A stretch of DNA of 59,842 nucleotides from NCBI RefSeq assembly GCF_017114995.1, contig NZ_JABXKL010000093.1, forward strand, positions 1-59,842, in the 5' to 3' direction. Both the position numbers and the translations under genes were made by a program. The number at the start of each line of letters is the position of its first letter. The stretch's first letter is position 1. Positions 44,406 to 53,857 of the stretch are shown in pieces. Under the pieces are notes generated by a model. That model ran no database searches. It was not told where the DNA came from and saw nothing but the letters and a program-made list of their open reading frames with translations. This DNA is from Nostoc sp. NMS9. Its GTDB lineage: Bacteria > Cyanobacteriota > Cyanobacteriia > Cyanobacteriales > Nostocaceae.

Positions 44406-45401
44406 TTAAGCCTTTTTCAACCAGCTAAACATAGCGCGTAAATCTTTACCAACTTCTTCAATTTTGTGTTCAGCTTCTTTACGACGCATGGCGGTAAATC
44501 CTGGTTTACCAGATTGGTTTTCCAAAACAAATTCCCGCGCAAATTGCCCAGATTGAATCTCGCTGAGAATCTTCTGCATTTCAGCTTTGGTTTGTTCGGT
44601 GACAATCCGCGGGCCACGAGTATAATCGCCATATTCAGCTGTATTAGAAATACTGTCGCGCATTTTGGCTAAACCACCTTCTACAACCAAGTCAACAATC
44701 AGCTTGACTTCATGCAGACATTCAAAATAAGCCAATTCTGGTTGATAACCAGCTTCTACCAAAGTTTCAAATCCGGCTTTGATTAAAGCGCTCAAACCAC
44801 CGCACAATACTGCTTGTTCGCCAAATAAATCTGTTTCAGTTTCTTCGCGGAAAGTCGTTTCGAGGACACCAGCGCGAGTACCACCGATACCTTTAGCATA
44901 AGACATGGCGCGATCGCGTGCCTGACCACTAGCATCTTGATAAACTGCAAACAGCGCTGGTACGCCTTCACCACTTTCATAAGTCCGGCGTACCAAATGC
45001 CCCGGCCCTTTTGGTGCTACCATCACCACATCGACGTTAGCCGGTGGTACAACTTGTCCAAAGTGAATATTGAAACCGTGGGCAAAGGCTAACACGTTTC
45101 CTTCTTCTAGATTGGGTTCAATCTCGTTTTTGTAAATCGTTTTTTGAACTTCATCAGGTAACAAAATCATGATGAAATCAGCAGCATTGGCAGCATCTGC
45201 AACATTTTTCACAGTTAACCCAGCTGCTTCAGCTTTTGCGACTGACTTGCTACCCGGATATAATCCCACAATCACATTCAAACCACTGTCTTTGAGATTG
45301 AGAGCGTGGGCATGACCTTGGGAACCATAGCCGATAATAGCGATAGTTTTTCCAGCCAAAAGGTCTAAATTGGCATCTTCGTCATAATACATCCGGGCCA
45401 T
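44406..45401 (-). CDS. ilvC: ketol-acid reductoisomerase IlvC
   Basis: The 331-residue class I enzyme begins MARMYYDEDANLDLLAG and has the NADPH-binding motif IIGYGSQGHAHA. The conserved Glu/Asp metal ligands are in the C-terminal knotted domain (around EETETDLFGEQAVLCGG). It performs the second common step of valine, leucine and isoleucine synthesis. The start is ATG 45401, which has GGAG eight bases upstream; the longer frame to 45422 is not needed. It is monocistronic on the minus strand with a 940-base leader gap. Confidence 0.96.
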   Translation of the reverse strand: MARMYYDEDANLDLLAGKTIAIIGYGSQGHAHALNLKDSGLNVIVGLYPGSKSVAKAEAAGLTVKNVADAANAADFIMILLPDEVQKTIYKNEIEPNLEEGNVLAFAHGFNIHFGQVVPPANVDVVMVAPKGPGHLVRRTYESGEGVPALFAVYQDASGQARDRAMSYAKGIGGTRAGVLETTFREETETDLFGEQAVLCGGLSALIKAGFETLVEAGYQPELAYFECLHEVKLIVDLVVEGGLAKMRDSISNTAEYGDYTRGPRIVTEQTKAEMQKILSEIQSGQFAREFVLENQSGKPGFTAMRRKEAEHKIEEVGKDLRAMFSWLKKA

Positions 45402-46343
45402 AGAAGCATCTCCTGTCAGCAAGCATCGTCATTTATTGGCAGGCTTTCGATTGTACCCCAAATTGAGTAACCACAGATGAACTGTGACCCAGATTTCTCA
45501 CAATATTGCTCAAAGCGTTATAAAAGCTAGATTCATAAGTTTCACACTGCATGAAAATTTTTAGCCGTCAGAAATGTCAGAAAGATGCTCTGGGTAAAGG
45601 TTATGAATCAGAGACTGACAAATAAAAAAATACTCAACTACTTCTTGTCAGGTGGACACCGCCCTTTGACTATGGGCGCTCATGTTGCCCATTTCACAAG
45701 ATTGAATAATTTATTTCTTGGAAATCCCGAATGCGATCGCTAATTCTCAAATTAGGAATATATTCAAAAAACTGGACGTATACGGCAACGCAGTAATTTA
45801 TACCATTTTTTTGTGAGGGTGCGCCAAATTTTCTTTCTTTTCTTTCTTTCTTTCTTTGTGTCCTTTGCGCCCTTTGCGGTTCGTTTTTCTTTCTTATACT
45901 TCAGTCCTAATATGATTTAGCGCATCTTCATATAAAATTGGTATTAGTAGTTAATTTGACAGGTTCCACAGATAATTTACTTAAGTTACCCAAAATCATC
46001 AGCACCGTCCCCCACAGTTATAATAGTGTTTCCCATCAGGGAAGCTTCGTTATTAAGGATTTGAAATCGAAAGTTTTACCCTAGTATAATGTCACTGATA
46101 TAGGGTTAGTAATGGTGATTCCTTGAGAGGAAAGGCATTCTAAGACATTCGGCGTAGCGAGAGTGCGATCCTGGTTGGCGTCACCTTGAAACTTACCTGC
46201 ACTAACGGTTCCAGTAGACACTATAACCTTATTACCTCCAATTTTAGTTCAAACTTGATTGATTAATCAAGCATATAAGAGTCGAATTGCGGTTTAAATT
46301 GAGTTAGTAAATTGAAGTAATCATTTATCAAGTCAGACTACCA
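45402..46343. other. long intergenic region with TTTC repeat
   Basis: These 942 bases lie between divergent genes. They hold a TTTC microsatellite (45831-45857), then a CCTTTGCGCCCTTTGCGG stretch of the kind repeated between Nostoc genes, and a HIP1 site near 45736. I found no reading frame, tRNA or recognised RNA. Part of it should be the ilvC leader. Confidence 0.45.
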
Positions 46344-46976
46344 ATGCTCTCCCAAGATAAACCAAATCCAAAAGATTCACCGCAAGGATCGTGCGAAACA
46401 CGTCGTCAAAACATTTTGCCCACTGCCCCATTACCGGAATCTATTAGTAAAAATATCGAGACTATCATCGCATTGCACAGACGTTCTGAAAATGACGTAC
46501 CACAACACCAGCGGGTTGTAGAAACGGTAACTGCCTTTTTTGGTCGTCCTGCATTCCTGTATAGCATTCTGCTTGGGATTATTCTGTGGGTAACACCCAA
46601 TGTCTTACCACGACGTTTGGGCATACCAAGATTTGATCCTCTTCCATTTCCTTGGTTACAATTTTCACTGACTGCGGGTTCATTATTGGTGACAACTGGG
46701 GTATTGATTAAACAAGAGCGACAAGAAAAGTTAGCAGAGCAACGGGCGCAGCTTAGTCTTCAACTTAACCTGCTCTCTGAGCAGAAAATCGCTAAACTCA
46801 TCGGTTTGCTTGAGGAATTACGCCTGGATATTCCTAATGTCAAAAATCGCTCTGACCCGGAGGCTGAAATGATGAAGTCCCCTACTGATCCGCACGCAAT
46901 TATAGATGTATTAGAAGAGACTTTAGCATCCGAATTAGCAAGTTTCTCTCAGCAACAAACATCAATTGAAGAATAA
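46344..46976 (+). CDS. DUF1003 membrane protein
   Basis: The 210-residue protein has a soluble N-terminal part, then two membrane helices (about 72-92 with FLYSILLGIILWV and 107-123 with FSLTAGSLLVTTGVL). The DUF1003 signature between and after them includes a QERQEKLAEQRAQL amphipathic helix. The C-terminal tail is helical and acidic. Family function is unknown. The next gene, DUF4349, begins 108 bases later on the same strand. The start is ATG 46344. Confidence 0.85.
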   Translation: MLSQDKPNPKDSPQGSCETRRQNILPTAPLPESISKNIETIIALHRRSENDVPQHQRVVETVTAFFGRPAFLYSILLGIILWVTPNVLPRRLGIPRFDPLPFPWLQFSLTAGSLLVTTGVLIKQERQEKLAEQRAQLSLQLNLLSEQKIAKLIGLLEELRLDIPNVKNRSDPEAEMMKSPTDPHAIIDVLEETLASELASFSQQQTSIEE

Positions 46977-47084
46977 TTGGACTTTGGACAAAACTTTATC
47001 CCTGTTACATAAATCGCAACAATCCAGATTTTGAGTTTTTCTTCAGTAATACTGGGGTTAACTTCATCCATCTGGGGATAGATT

Positions 47085-48011
47085 ATGTACGCTTCGACTA
47101 AATTACCGCGCACATCTGCTTTATTTATAAGTGGGTTATTGGGAGGGGTGATTTTCACCAGTTGCGCCTCTTCCCATCAGTCAGGAAATCAGGCTTTACC
47201 TCCAATGGCAGCCGATAGTGCGGCAAATCCAGGATCTGCACCTGCTCGTGAAAGCAGTCTTTCCCAAAAGGCGGAAGCTGCACCAATAGAGCGTTCTCGT
47301 CCTCAACTCATCAAAAAAGCAGCAATCTCTTTGACTGTCAACTCTGTAGATCGGACTATTGATGCCGTTTCGCAAATTATCAATCAACAGCAAGGGGATT
47401 TAATCGGGTTGAAACAACAACAACCCAAAAACGACAACCCGCGTTACACAGCAACAATCCAATTGCGGATACCAGAGAATCGGCTAGAGCCTACCCTAGA
47501 ACAACTAGCTAAATTAGGCACTGTTAATAGTCGTAATATCACTGCCGAAGATGTAGGCGATCGCCTAGTGGATTTTCAAGCCAGATTAACCAATTTGCAA
47601 AAAACTGAAGCTAATTTGCAAAAAATTATGGATCGGGCAGGTTCTGTGAGAGATGTGCTTAGTGTTGCCCAAGAACTGAGTAATGTCCGACAAACAATAG
47701 AACAAATTGATGCCCAACTAAAAAGCTTACAAAATCAAGTTGCTTATTCCACCATTACGCTGAACCTAGAAGCAGCAGTTTCTAGCACCAGTCCCCAACC
47801 TGCCTTGGGTTTGCAAGTTCAGGAAACTTGGAACAACTCTACCCATTCTTTGAGTGCATTTTCCGTTGGCTTACTCAAACTGGGTATTTGGTTGATTGTT
47901 TACAGTCCCTATTTGTTAATTTTTGTTGCTCTTGTCTATGGCTTTAGGCGTTGGCGGCGAACTAATTCACCACGTTTGACACAAACACCAGAGTCAACTA
48001 GTTCTGAGTAA
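47085..48011 (+). CDS. DUF4349 probable lipoprotein
   Basis: The 308-residue protein has an N-terminal signal ending near TSCASS, so it may be lipid-anchored. A Ser/Ala/Pro-rich linker precedes the DUF4349 domain (about 75-235): LIKKAAISLTVNSVDRTID, then RYTATIQLRIPENRLEPTLEQ and GDRLVDFQARLTNL. It includes a long coiled coil, then a C-terminal transmembrane helix (about 262-285) and a basic end. Function is unknown; the fold resembles envelope adaptor proteins. The start is ATG 47085. Confidence 0.82.
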   Translation: MYASTKLPRTSALFISGLLGGVIFTSCASSHQSGNQALPPMAADSAANPGSAPARESSLSQKAEAAPIERSRPQLIKKAAISLTVNSVDRTIDAVSQIINQQQGDLIGLKQQQPKNDNPRYTATIQLRIPENRLEPTLEQLAKLGTVNSRNITAEDVGDRLVDFQARLTNLQKTEANLQKIMDRAGSVRDVLSVAQELSNVRQTIEQIDAQLKSLQNQVAYSTITLNLEAAVSSTSPQPALGLQVQETWNNSTHSLSAFSVGLLKLGIWLIVYSPYLLIFVALVYGFRRWRRTNSPRLTQTPESTSSE

Positions 48012-48245
48012 ACTTGCATAAATTCTATACCTACTTTTGATAAATCTATACAAGCAAAGAGGGATTAAAATATTCCAAACTCCTATTGTCTGTACCTTTC
48101 TCTTAAAAAATTTTCTTTATCCTGTAGTCTTGATTACTTTAATACTTTTTTAAATGTAAAGAGCAATACAAAATATGTGATGACAATTTTGATACAAATT
48201 TGTTAAGAATAGTTACAATAGTCGTCGTACACGATAATATTTCTT

Positions 48246-49604
48246 ATGGTAAATTCACTTGACAATAGTCCACCCCATCAAGTTGTTATTGTTGGTGGTG
48301 GTTTTGGTGGACTTTATGCAGCAAAAACACTCGCCAAGGCAGCAGTAAAGGTTACTCTGATTGATAAACGTAACTTTCATCTATTTCAACCCCTTTTATA
48401 TCAAGTCGCCACAGGTGCGCTATCTCCCGCTGATATATCCTCACCGTTGCGTTCTGTCCTCAGCAAGAGCAAGAATACGAAAGTACTGCTGGGAGAGGTG
48501 AATAATATCGATCCAGAAGCGCAAAAAGTGATTGTGGGCGACGAAGCAATAGCTTACGATACGTTAATTGTCGCTACAGGTGCGAAGCATTCCTACTTTG
48601 GCAAAGATAACTGGGAAGAATTCGCCCCAGGCTTGAAAACAGTAGAAGATGCTATAGAAATGCGTAGCCGGATTTTTTCGGCCTTTGAAGCCGCAGAAAA
48701 AGAAACCGATCCAGAAAAACGCCGTGCTTGGTTAACTTTTGTAATTGTAGGTGGTGGCCCTACTGGTGTAGAGTTAGCTGGTGCGATCGCAGAATTGGCA
48801 AATCAAACTCTCAAAGAAGATTTCCGCAACATCGACACCTCAGAAGCCAAAATTTTGCTATTAGAAGGTTTGGATCGGATTTTGCCGCCTTTTGCACCAG
48901 AGTTATCACAAGAAGCGGAAGCATCTTTAACGCGCTTGGGGGTGGTTGTGCAGACAAAAACATTGGTAACAAATATTGAAAATGATGTTGTTACCCTTAA
49001 ACAAGGCGATGAAGTTAAAGAAATTGGCTCAAAAACGGTATTATGGGCAGCAGGTGTAAAAGCTTCCGCAATGGGAAAAGTGCTAGCAGAACGCACAGAT
49101 GCTGAGTGCGATCGCGCTGGACGGATTATCGTTGAACCTGACTTAAGTATTAAGGGACATCCCAATATTTTTGTAGTTGGCGACTTAGCAAATTTTTCTC
49201 ATCAAAATGGTAAACCCCTACCTGGTGTTGCACCTGTAGCGAAGCAAGAAGGTGAATATGTAGCAGCACTAGTCCAAAAGCGGCTTGCAGGTAACAGTTT
49301 GCCACCCTTTTCTTATACCGATCATGGTAGTTTGGCAATGATTGGGCACAATTCTGCTGTGGTCGATTTGGGCTTTATCAAGCTGAAAGGTTTCGTTGCA
49401 TGGTTGTTTTGGCTGTTGATTCACATCTACTTTTTAATTGAATTTAACAACAAATTAGTAGTAATGATTCAGTGGGCATGGAACTATTTCACCCGTAATC
49501 GTGGAGCAAGATTGATTACAGGCCAGGAATCAATCACGCAGTTCGGAATTGGCGATCGCAACAGTTACACATCAGCCGATAATAAACAACCAGTAAATGT
49601 CTAA
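48246..49604 (+). CDS. ndh: type II NAD(P)H dehydrogenase (NDH-2)
   Basis: The 452-residue flavoenzyme has two Rossmann motifs, VGGGFGGLYAAKTL near residue 15 for FAD and VGGGPTGVELAGAI near residue 168 for NAD(P)H. The FHLFQPLLYQVATGALSP segment is typical of NDH-2, and an amphipathic helix near the C-terminus (WLFWLLIHIYFLIEF) binds the membrane. It oxidises NADH and reduces quinone without pumping protons. In cyanobacteria such enzymes also act in redox sensing and vitamin K1 synthesis, so the exact role is open. The start is ATG 48246. Confidence 0.9.
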   Translation: MVNSLDNSPPHQVVIVGGGFGGLYAAKTLAKAAVKVTLIDKRNFHLFQPLLYQVATGALSPADISSPLRSVLSKSKNTKVLLGEVNNIDPEAQKVIVGDEAIAYDTLIVATGAKHSYFGKDNWEEFAPGLKTVEDAIEMRSRIFSAFEAAEKETDPEKRRAWLTFVIVGGGPTGVELAGAIAELANQTLKEDFRNIDTSEAKILLLEGLDRILPPFAPELSQEAEASLTRLGVVVQTKTLVTNIENDVVTLKQGDEVKEIGSKTVLWAAGVKASAMGKVLAERTDAECDRAGRIIVEPDLSIKGHPNIFVVGDLANFSHQNGKPLPGVAPVAKQEGEYVAALVQKRLAGNSLPPFSYTDHGSLAMIGHNSAVVDLGFIKLKGFVAWLFWLLIHIYFLIEFNNKLVVMIQWAWNYFTRNRGARLITGQESITQFGIGDRNSYTSADNKQPVNV

Positions 49605-49617
49605 TTGGGCATTGTTA

Positions 49618-49733
49618 AGTTAAGAGTTAGGAGTTAGGAGTTAGGAGTTATTTCTTTCCTTGGGGGAAGCTGAAGCTACATCTATTCCAGTGTTTTTCTT
49701 CAATTTTGAATTTTGAATTTTGAATTTTGAATT
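49618..49733. repeat. two short tandem repeat runs before dapL
   Basis: AGTTAGGAGTTAGGAGTTA heptamers lie at 49618-49651 and TTTTGAATTTTGAATTTTG heptamers at 49697-49733. The second type recurs at 51110-51147. Both are classic Nostocales short repeats. Confidence 0.85.
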
Positions 49734-49797
49734 GATTTCTCCCCGCCCTCATAAATTAGCAGTAAGCTATTTGAGGGCGTTTTTCATAATCTACATA

Positions 49798-51033
49798 ATG
49801 GCAACTATTAACAACAACTACCTGAAACTGAAAGCGGGTTATCTGTTTCCAGAAATTGCTCGGCGGGTGAATGCCTTTGCAGAAGCCAATCCTGATGCTA
49901 AAGTCATTCGGCTAGGCATTGGCGATGTCACAGAACCTCTACCAGAAGCTTGCCGCACAGCGATGATTAAAGCTGTGGAAGAAATGGGTGATCGCAATAC
50001 CTTCAAAGGCTACGGCCCTGAGCAAGGCTACGCTTGGTTGCGGGAGAAAATTGCTACTCAAGATTTTCAAGCACGGGGAGCCGATATAGATGCCTCGGAA
50101 ATCTTTATCTCCGATGGTTCCAAGTGCGACACAGGCAACATTCTGGAAATCTTTGGTCATAACAATCTAATTGCCGTTACTGACCCAGTTTACCCCGTGT
50201 ATGTAGACACTAACGTTATGGTGGGAAATACTGGGGATGCCAACGATAAAGGCGAATTTGAGGGCTTAGTTTATCTGCCAATTACAGCTGATAACAACTT
50301 CACCGCCGAGATTCCCTCAAAGAAAGTCGATTTAATTTATCTCTGCTTTCCCAATAACCCCACTGGCGCAACTGCTACCAAGGAATATTTAAAGACATGG
50401 GTAGACTATGCCAAAGCTAATAACTCGATTATTTTCTTTGATGCAGCCTACGAAGCCTATATTACCGATCCGTCGATTCCGCACTCAATTTATGAAATTG
50501 AAGGTGCAAGAGAAGTTGCGATCGAATTTCGGTCTTTCTCTAAGAACGCAGGTTTTACAGGAACCCGTTGCGCGTTAACTGTAGTACCGAAGACACTCAC
50601 AGCAAAAGCCGCCGATGGTTCCGATATAGAACTGTGGAAACTCTGGAATCGCCGCCAGTCTACCAAATTCAACGGTGTTTCTTACATCATCCAACGAGGA
50701 GCTGAAGCGGTTTACTCCGAAGAAGGACAAGCGCAAATCAAAGGATTGGTGAGTTTCTATCTCGAAAACGCCAAAATTATCCGTGAAAAACTCACAGCCG
50801 CCGGATTATCAGTTTATGGTGGCGTGAATGCACCTTACGTTTGGGTAAAAACTCCTAATGGTTTATCCAGTTGGGAATTCTTTGATAAGTTGCTGCAAAC
50901 TGTCAATGTGGTAGGAACACCCGGTTCTGGCTTTGGTGCTGCGGGTGAAGGTTACTTCCGCATTTCGGCGTTTAACAGTCGGGAGAATGTCGAAGAGGCG
51001 ATGAAGCGGATTACCGAGAAGTTTAAAGTGTAG
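49798..51033 (+). CDS. dapL: LL-diaminopimelate aminotransferase DapL
   Basis: This 411-residue protein from ATG 49798 begins MATINNNYLKLKAGYLFPEI, as DapL proteins do. It has the aminotransferase fold with CFPNNPTGAT and the PLP-lysine segment RSFSKNAGFTGTR. DapL converts tetrahydrodipicolinate straight to LL-diaminopimelate, the route used by cyanobacteria and plants for lysine and peptidoglycan. The frame extends upstream to 49720 through a repeat, which is why the internal ATG is taken. Confidence 0.96.
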   Translation: MATINNNYLKLKAGYLFPEIARRVNAFAEANPDAKVIRLGIGDVTEPLPEACRTAMIKAVEEMGDRNTFKGYGPEQGYAWLREKIATQDFQARGADIDASEIFISDGSKCDTGNILEIFGHNNLIAVTDPVYPVYVDTNVMVGNTGDANDKGEFEGLVYLPITADNNFTAEIPSKKVDLIYLCFPNNPTGATATKEYLKTWVDYAKANNSIIFFDAAYEAYITDPSIPHSIYEIEGAREVAIEFRSFSKNAGFTGTRCALTVVPKTLTAKAADGSDIELWKLWNRRQSTKFNGVSYIIQRGAEAVYSEEGQAQIKGLVSFYLENAKIIREKLTAAGLSVYGGVNAPYVWVKTPNGLSSWEFFDKLLQTVNVVGTPGSGFGAAGEGYFRISAFNSRENVEEAMKRITEKFKV

Positions 51034-51109
51034 AGCGATCGCTTTTGTTAAACTCATTCTATTAGTCTAAAGGTTACGGTGGGCTGTATTATCCACCGCA
51101 ACCTAATAG

Positions 51110-51147
51110 ATATTGAATTTTCAATTTTGAATTTTCAATTTTGAATT
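51110..51147. repeat. TTTTGAATTTTCAA repeat before Uma2 gene
   Basis: Alternating TTGAATTTTCAA units form nested small palindromes over about 38 bases. They are related to 49697-49733. Confidence 0.75.
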
Positions 51148-51160
51148 GGAGCGAAGCGAC

Positions 51161-51799
51161 ATGACTGCTGCTATCCCCGTTTTCAAAGCTGTTAGCCAGA
51201 TGCAGTTAGCACCTGGTAGCACGGTGACAATTCCAGATGTTAGCTGGCAAGAATTTGAATCTATTTTACAAGAATTGGGAGACAAAAGAACTACACGAAT
51301 TGCCTACAGCCAGGGTGCTTTAGAAATTATGGCTCCTTTACCAGAACATGAAATTCCCAAAGATTTAATTTCTGATATCGTCAAAATATTGCTGAAGGCT
51401 AAAGATATCAGATATCAACCTTTTGGTTCCACCACCTTTAAACGGCAAGGCGTAGCAGGAGTTGAACCTGACGCTTGCTTTTATATTCAAAATTATCAAC
51501 AGATGATTGGTCATCGCCGCTTACAACCTGATGATCCGCCCCCAGATTTAGCGATTGAAACTGATATCACATCAAAAACTACCCTTGATGCTTATGAAGC
51601 CATTGGAGTTCCAGAACTATGGGTTTACGATAGCGGGAGTCTTTCTATTTATTTGCTAAAAGAGGGTAAATATATAAAATCTAACACCAGTCCTAATTTT
51701 GAAGATATAGCTATTACTCAAATTATTCCTGCTGCTGTGGAGCGTAGTTGGCAAGTAGGAAGTTTTCAAGCTTCGAAAGAATTGGAAGCGATGATTTAG
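51161..51799 (+). CDS. Uma2-family (DUF820) putative nuclease
   Basis: The 212-residue Uma2 protein from ATG 51161 has the family core: LPEHEIPKDLISDIVKILL, then GVEPDACFYIQNYQ with the first catalytic Asp, and DLAIETDITSKTTLDAYEAI with the Glu and Lys. Unlike the Uma2 gene at 24831 it has no coiled-coil tail. The family is a PD-(D/E)XK nuclease fold of unproven role. The RloA/RloB pair follows on the opposite strand. Confidence 0.85.
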   Translation: MTAAIPVFKAVSQMQLAPGSTVTIPDVSWQEFESILQELGDKRTTRIAYSQGALEIMAPLPEHEIPKDLISDIVKILLKAKDIRYQPFGSTTFKRQGVAGVEPDACFYIQNYQQMIGHRRLQPDDPPPDLAIETDITSKTTLDAYEAIGVPELWVYDSGSLSIYLLKEGKYIKSNTSPNFEDIAITQIIPAAVERSWQVGSFQASKELEAMI

Positions 51800-51836
51800 T
51801 AAATAAAAATAATTGATGTCATCTCAAGGATAAGCA

Positions 51837-52436
51837 TTATCGAATAAATTTATTTAGCTCCTCAACTAAAAGATGTACTGTTGTTGAAGGATTATCATTT
51901 ACTGGATTAGAAGGGTTATATTGCTTGAGAAGACTTTTAGCGTGTTTGATGGCAGTAGATTGCCGATTTTCTATTTCGTCATAGATTGTCACACTATTTT
52001 TTTTATATTTGTGTCCAAGCAATTTCTCTTTCTCTAACTTATCGATGTAATCTTTGCGAGGAAGTCCAGTATTTAAAAATTCAAAATGCAATACATACCA
52101 TAATTCAAAAGCTTCATTAGAGTAAGCAACTTTAAACCCTTCTCTTTCAGCATTCGCAATAGCGTTATTAAAATCTTCCTTAGGCCAATCATCCCTATCG
52201 AATACACACCAAATTTGATCGTAATCTCCTTGAGCTTTTAATTCTTTAGCCTCTTGTACTAGTTTACTTGGGTTGTATCCAAATCCTCTAATATCAATTT
52301 GCTTGATAGTCGTGGAAACACGAAAGCTCATGAAGTAATTTGGTTCGGTTTTTTCACCTTCACATATAATTAAAAATATTTGCCTAAGCTCTCTTGTGGC
52401 AACTTTTCTATCGGCATAGCCACGGTTTCTAGGCAT
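51837..52436 (-). CDS. rloB: RloB-family protein, Toprim-like
   Basis: The 199-residue protein from ATG 52436 has the RloB pattern: LIICEGEKTEPNYF near the front (Glu26) and WCVFDRDDW with Asp80 and Asp82. Glu followed by DxD is the metal-binding arrangement of Toprim nucleases. NEAFELWYVLHFEF in the middle is also typical of RloB. It overlaps the end of the upstream ATPase gene by 8 bases, so the two are co-translated. RloB genes occur in type I restriction loci and with ATPases in abortive-infection systems. A nuclease role is inferred from the residues. Confidence 0.8.
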   Translation of the reverse strand: MPRNRGYADRKVATRELRQIFLIICEGEKTEPNYFMSFRVSTTIKQIDIRGFGYNPSKLVQEAKELKAQGDYDQIWCVFDRDDWPKEDFNNAIANAEREGFKVAYSNEAFELWYVLHFEFLNTGLPRKDYIDKLEKEKLLGHKYKKNSVTIYDEIENRQSTAIKHAKSLLKQYNPSNPVNDNPSTTVHLLVEELNKFIR

Positions 52437-53700
52437 TAGGCTCACCAAGAAGTTGACTTAAGTCACCAATAAATGGAATAGCACCATATCTGCCTTTGAT
52501 ATAGTCACTTTCAAAAGAGGCATCATTCCGTATTTTATATTCAACTAATGAATATAAATCTGTAGCACCATATTTATTTTTCTCAGTAAACCAAATCTGA
52601 TCTCTGCGAAAGATTTTATTACTGAGCAAATTGGTGTCATCAGTCATAAATATTAGTTGTGCATTATTATAATTTGTCTTTCTGGAGTTAAATAATTTAA
52701 CAATTGCTTTACTGATTAGCGGATGAAGTCTCGCATCCAATTCATCAAATATCAGAACTTTGCCATATTTAAGAGTATCTACCAAAAGTCCAGCAATAGA
52801 AATTATTTTTTTAGTTCCTTCCGACTCTTGATTTTCTAGATCAAAGAATTTTGTAGAAACATAATTACCTTTTTTATCAAATTTTTGATGCCCTGTCTTA
52901 ATTGAACTTTCTGTTTTGAAATGATAAGAACTTTGTTCTATAGGGATAATTTCTGCTTGCTTTATTCTTATTTGTTTGATACCTAAATCTAGCTGTTTTA
53001 TTAATTGAATAATTTCTGACCTATTATCATTATTTTTGGCTAAATAACTTACTGTATGAATCAAATGAACTTGATCATTTAAACCTGAAACTATATTTAC
53101 TTTTTTTGTTAGCCAATCTAGTATTCTCTCAGCTATTTCAACATTAAATTGAGCAGCTACTGATAGAAAAAGCGCATTACTCCTAGTTTTTGGGTAAATA
53201 CCCTCAGCCTTAAACTTTTTAGATAGATATTTGAGCTTACGTGAATTTCCCTCAGAAACTCGCTCAAAAAGAGCAGTTTTATTTGTTTTAGGAACATAAG
53301 ATAGCCACTCAGAAATAATCCTTTTTTGATTAGCTTCAAACCCATATCTATATTTTTTACCATTTAATAGAAACACAATTTCAAAAAAAGATGGTTGTAC
53401 TTCAGTTTCTGTACTTAGCTCAAACGGCTCAACTCCTATTTTTTCTGTACTTTGAGTATCTTTAGAGGAATTAATCATAAACCACTTCATAAAGCTCAAA
53501 GCTTTCGCAAGATTACTTTTGCCACTGGCATTAGCACCATAAATTGCAGCACTTTTGAGTAATTTTAGATCATCATCTACCGCAAAAACGTTGTTGTCAT
53601 CAAGTTCCTTTTCTTTAGCAACAATATTAGCAGTTACCATACTAAAGGTGACTTTATCCTTAAAGGATCGGTAATTGCCAATACTAAACTCTATGAGCAT
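52429..53700 (-). CDS. rloA: RloA-type AAA/ABC ATPase
   Basis: The 423-residue protein has an N-terminal IGNYRSFKD start common to AAA_15/RecF-like ATPases and a Walker A motif GANASGKS (residues 55-62). A signature-like SEGTKKI follows near 275, then Walker B and D-loop VLIFDELDARLHP (about 312-324). Such SMC-like ATPases pair with a Toprim nuclease in OLD proteins; here the nuclease part is the separate rloB gene, which overlaps it by 8 bases. Together they form a compact two-gene defence candidate. The genes are more AT-rich than the neighbours. The start is ATG at 53700. Confidence 0.82.
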   Translation of the reverse strand: MLIEFSIGNYRSFKDKVTFSMVTANIVAKEKELDDNNVFAVDDDLKLLKSAAIYGANASGKSNLAKALSFMKWFMINSSKDTQSTEKIGVEPFELSTETEVQPSFFEIVFLLNGKKYRYGFEANQKRIISEWLSYVPKTNKTALFERVSEGNSRKLKYLSKKFKAEGIYPKTRSNALFLSVAAQFNVEIAERILDWLTKKVNIVSGLNDQVHLIHTVSYLAKNNDNRSEIIQLIKQLDLGIKQIRIKQAEIIPIEQSSYHFKTESSIKTGHQKFDKKGNYVSTKFFDLENQESEGTKKIISIAGLLVDTLKYGKVLIFDELDARLHPLISKAIVKLFNSRKTNYNNAQLIFMTDDTNLLSNKIFRRDQIWFTEKNKYGATDLYSLVEYKIRNDASFESDYIKGRYGAIPFIGDLSQLLGEPNA

Positions 53701-53857
53701 AGTAACTTTTCATCCTAAACACCATATTTGTGAAATGATCGCAAATATATAAGTTAAGCATAGCGGTTATCGCTCATGCATGACTAGTCTGACAATTGCG
53801 ATACCTACGGCGGGAAAATACACACTTTTCCAATTATCCATTAATTACATCAATAAA

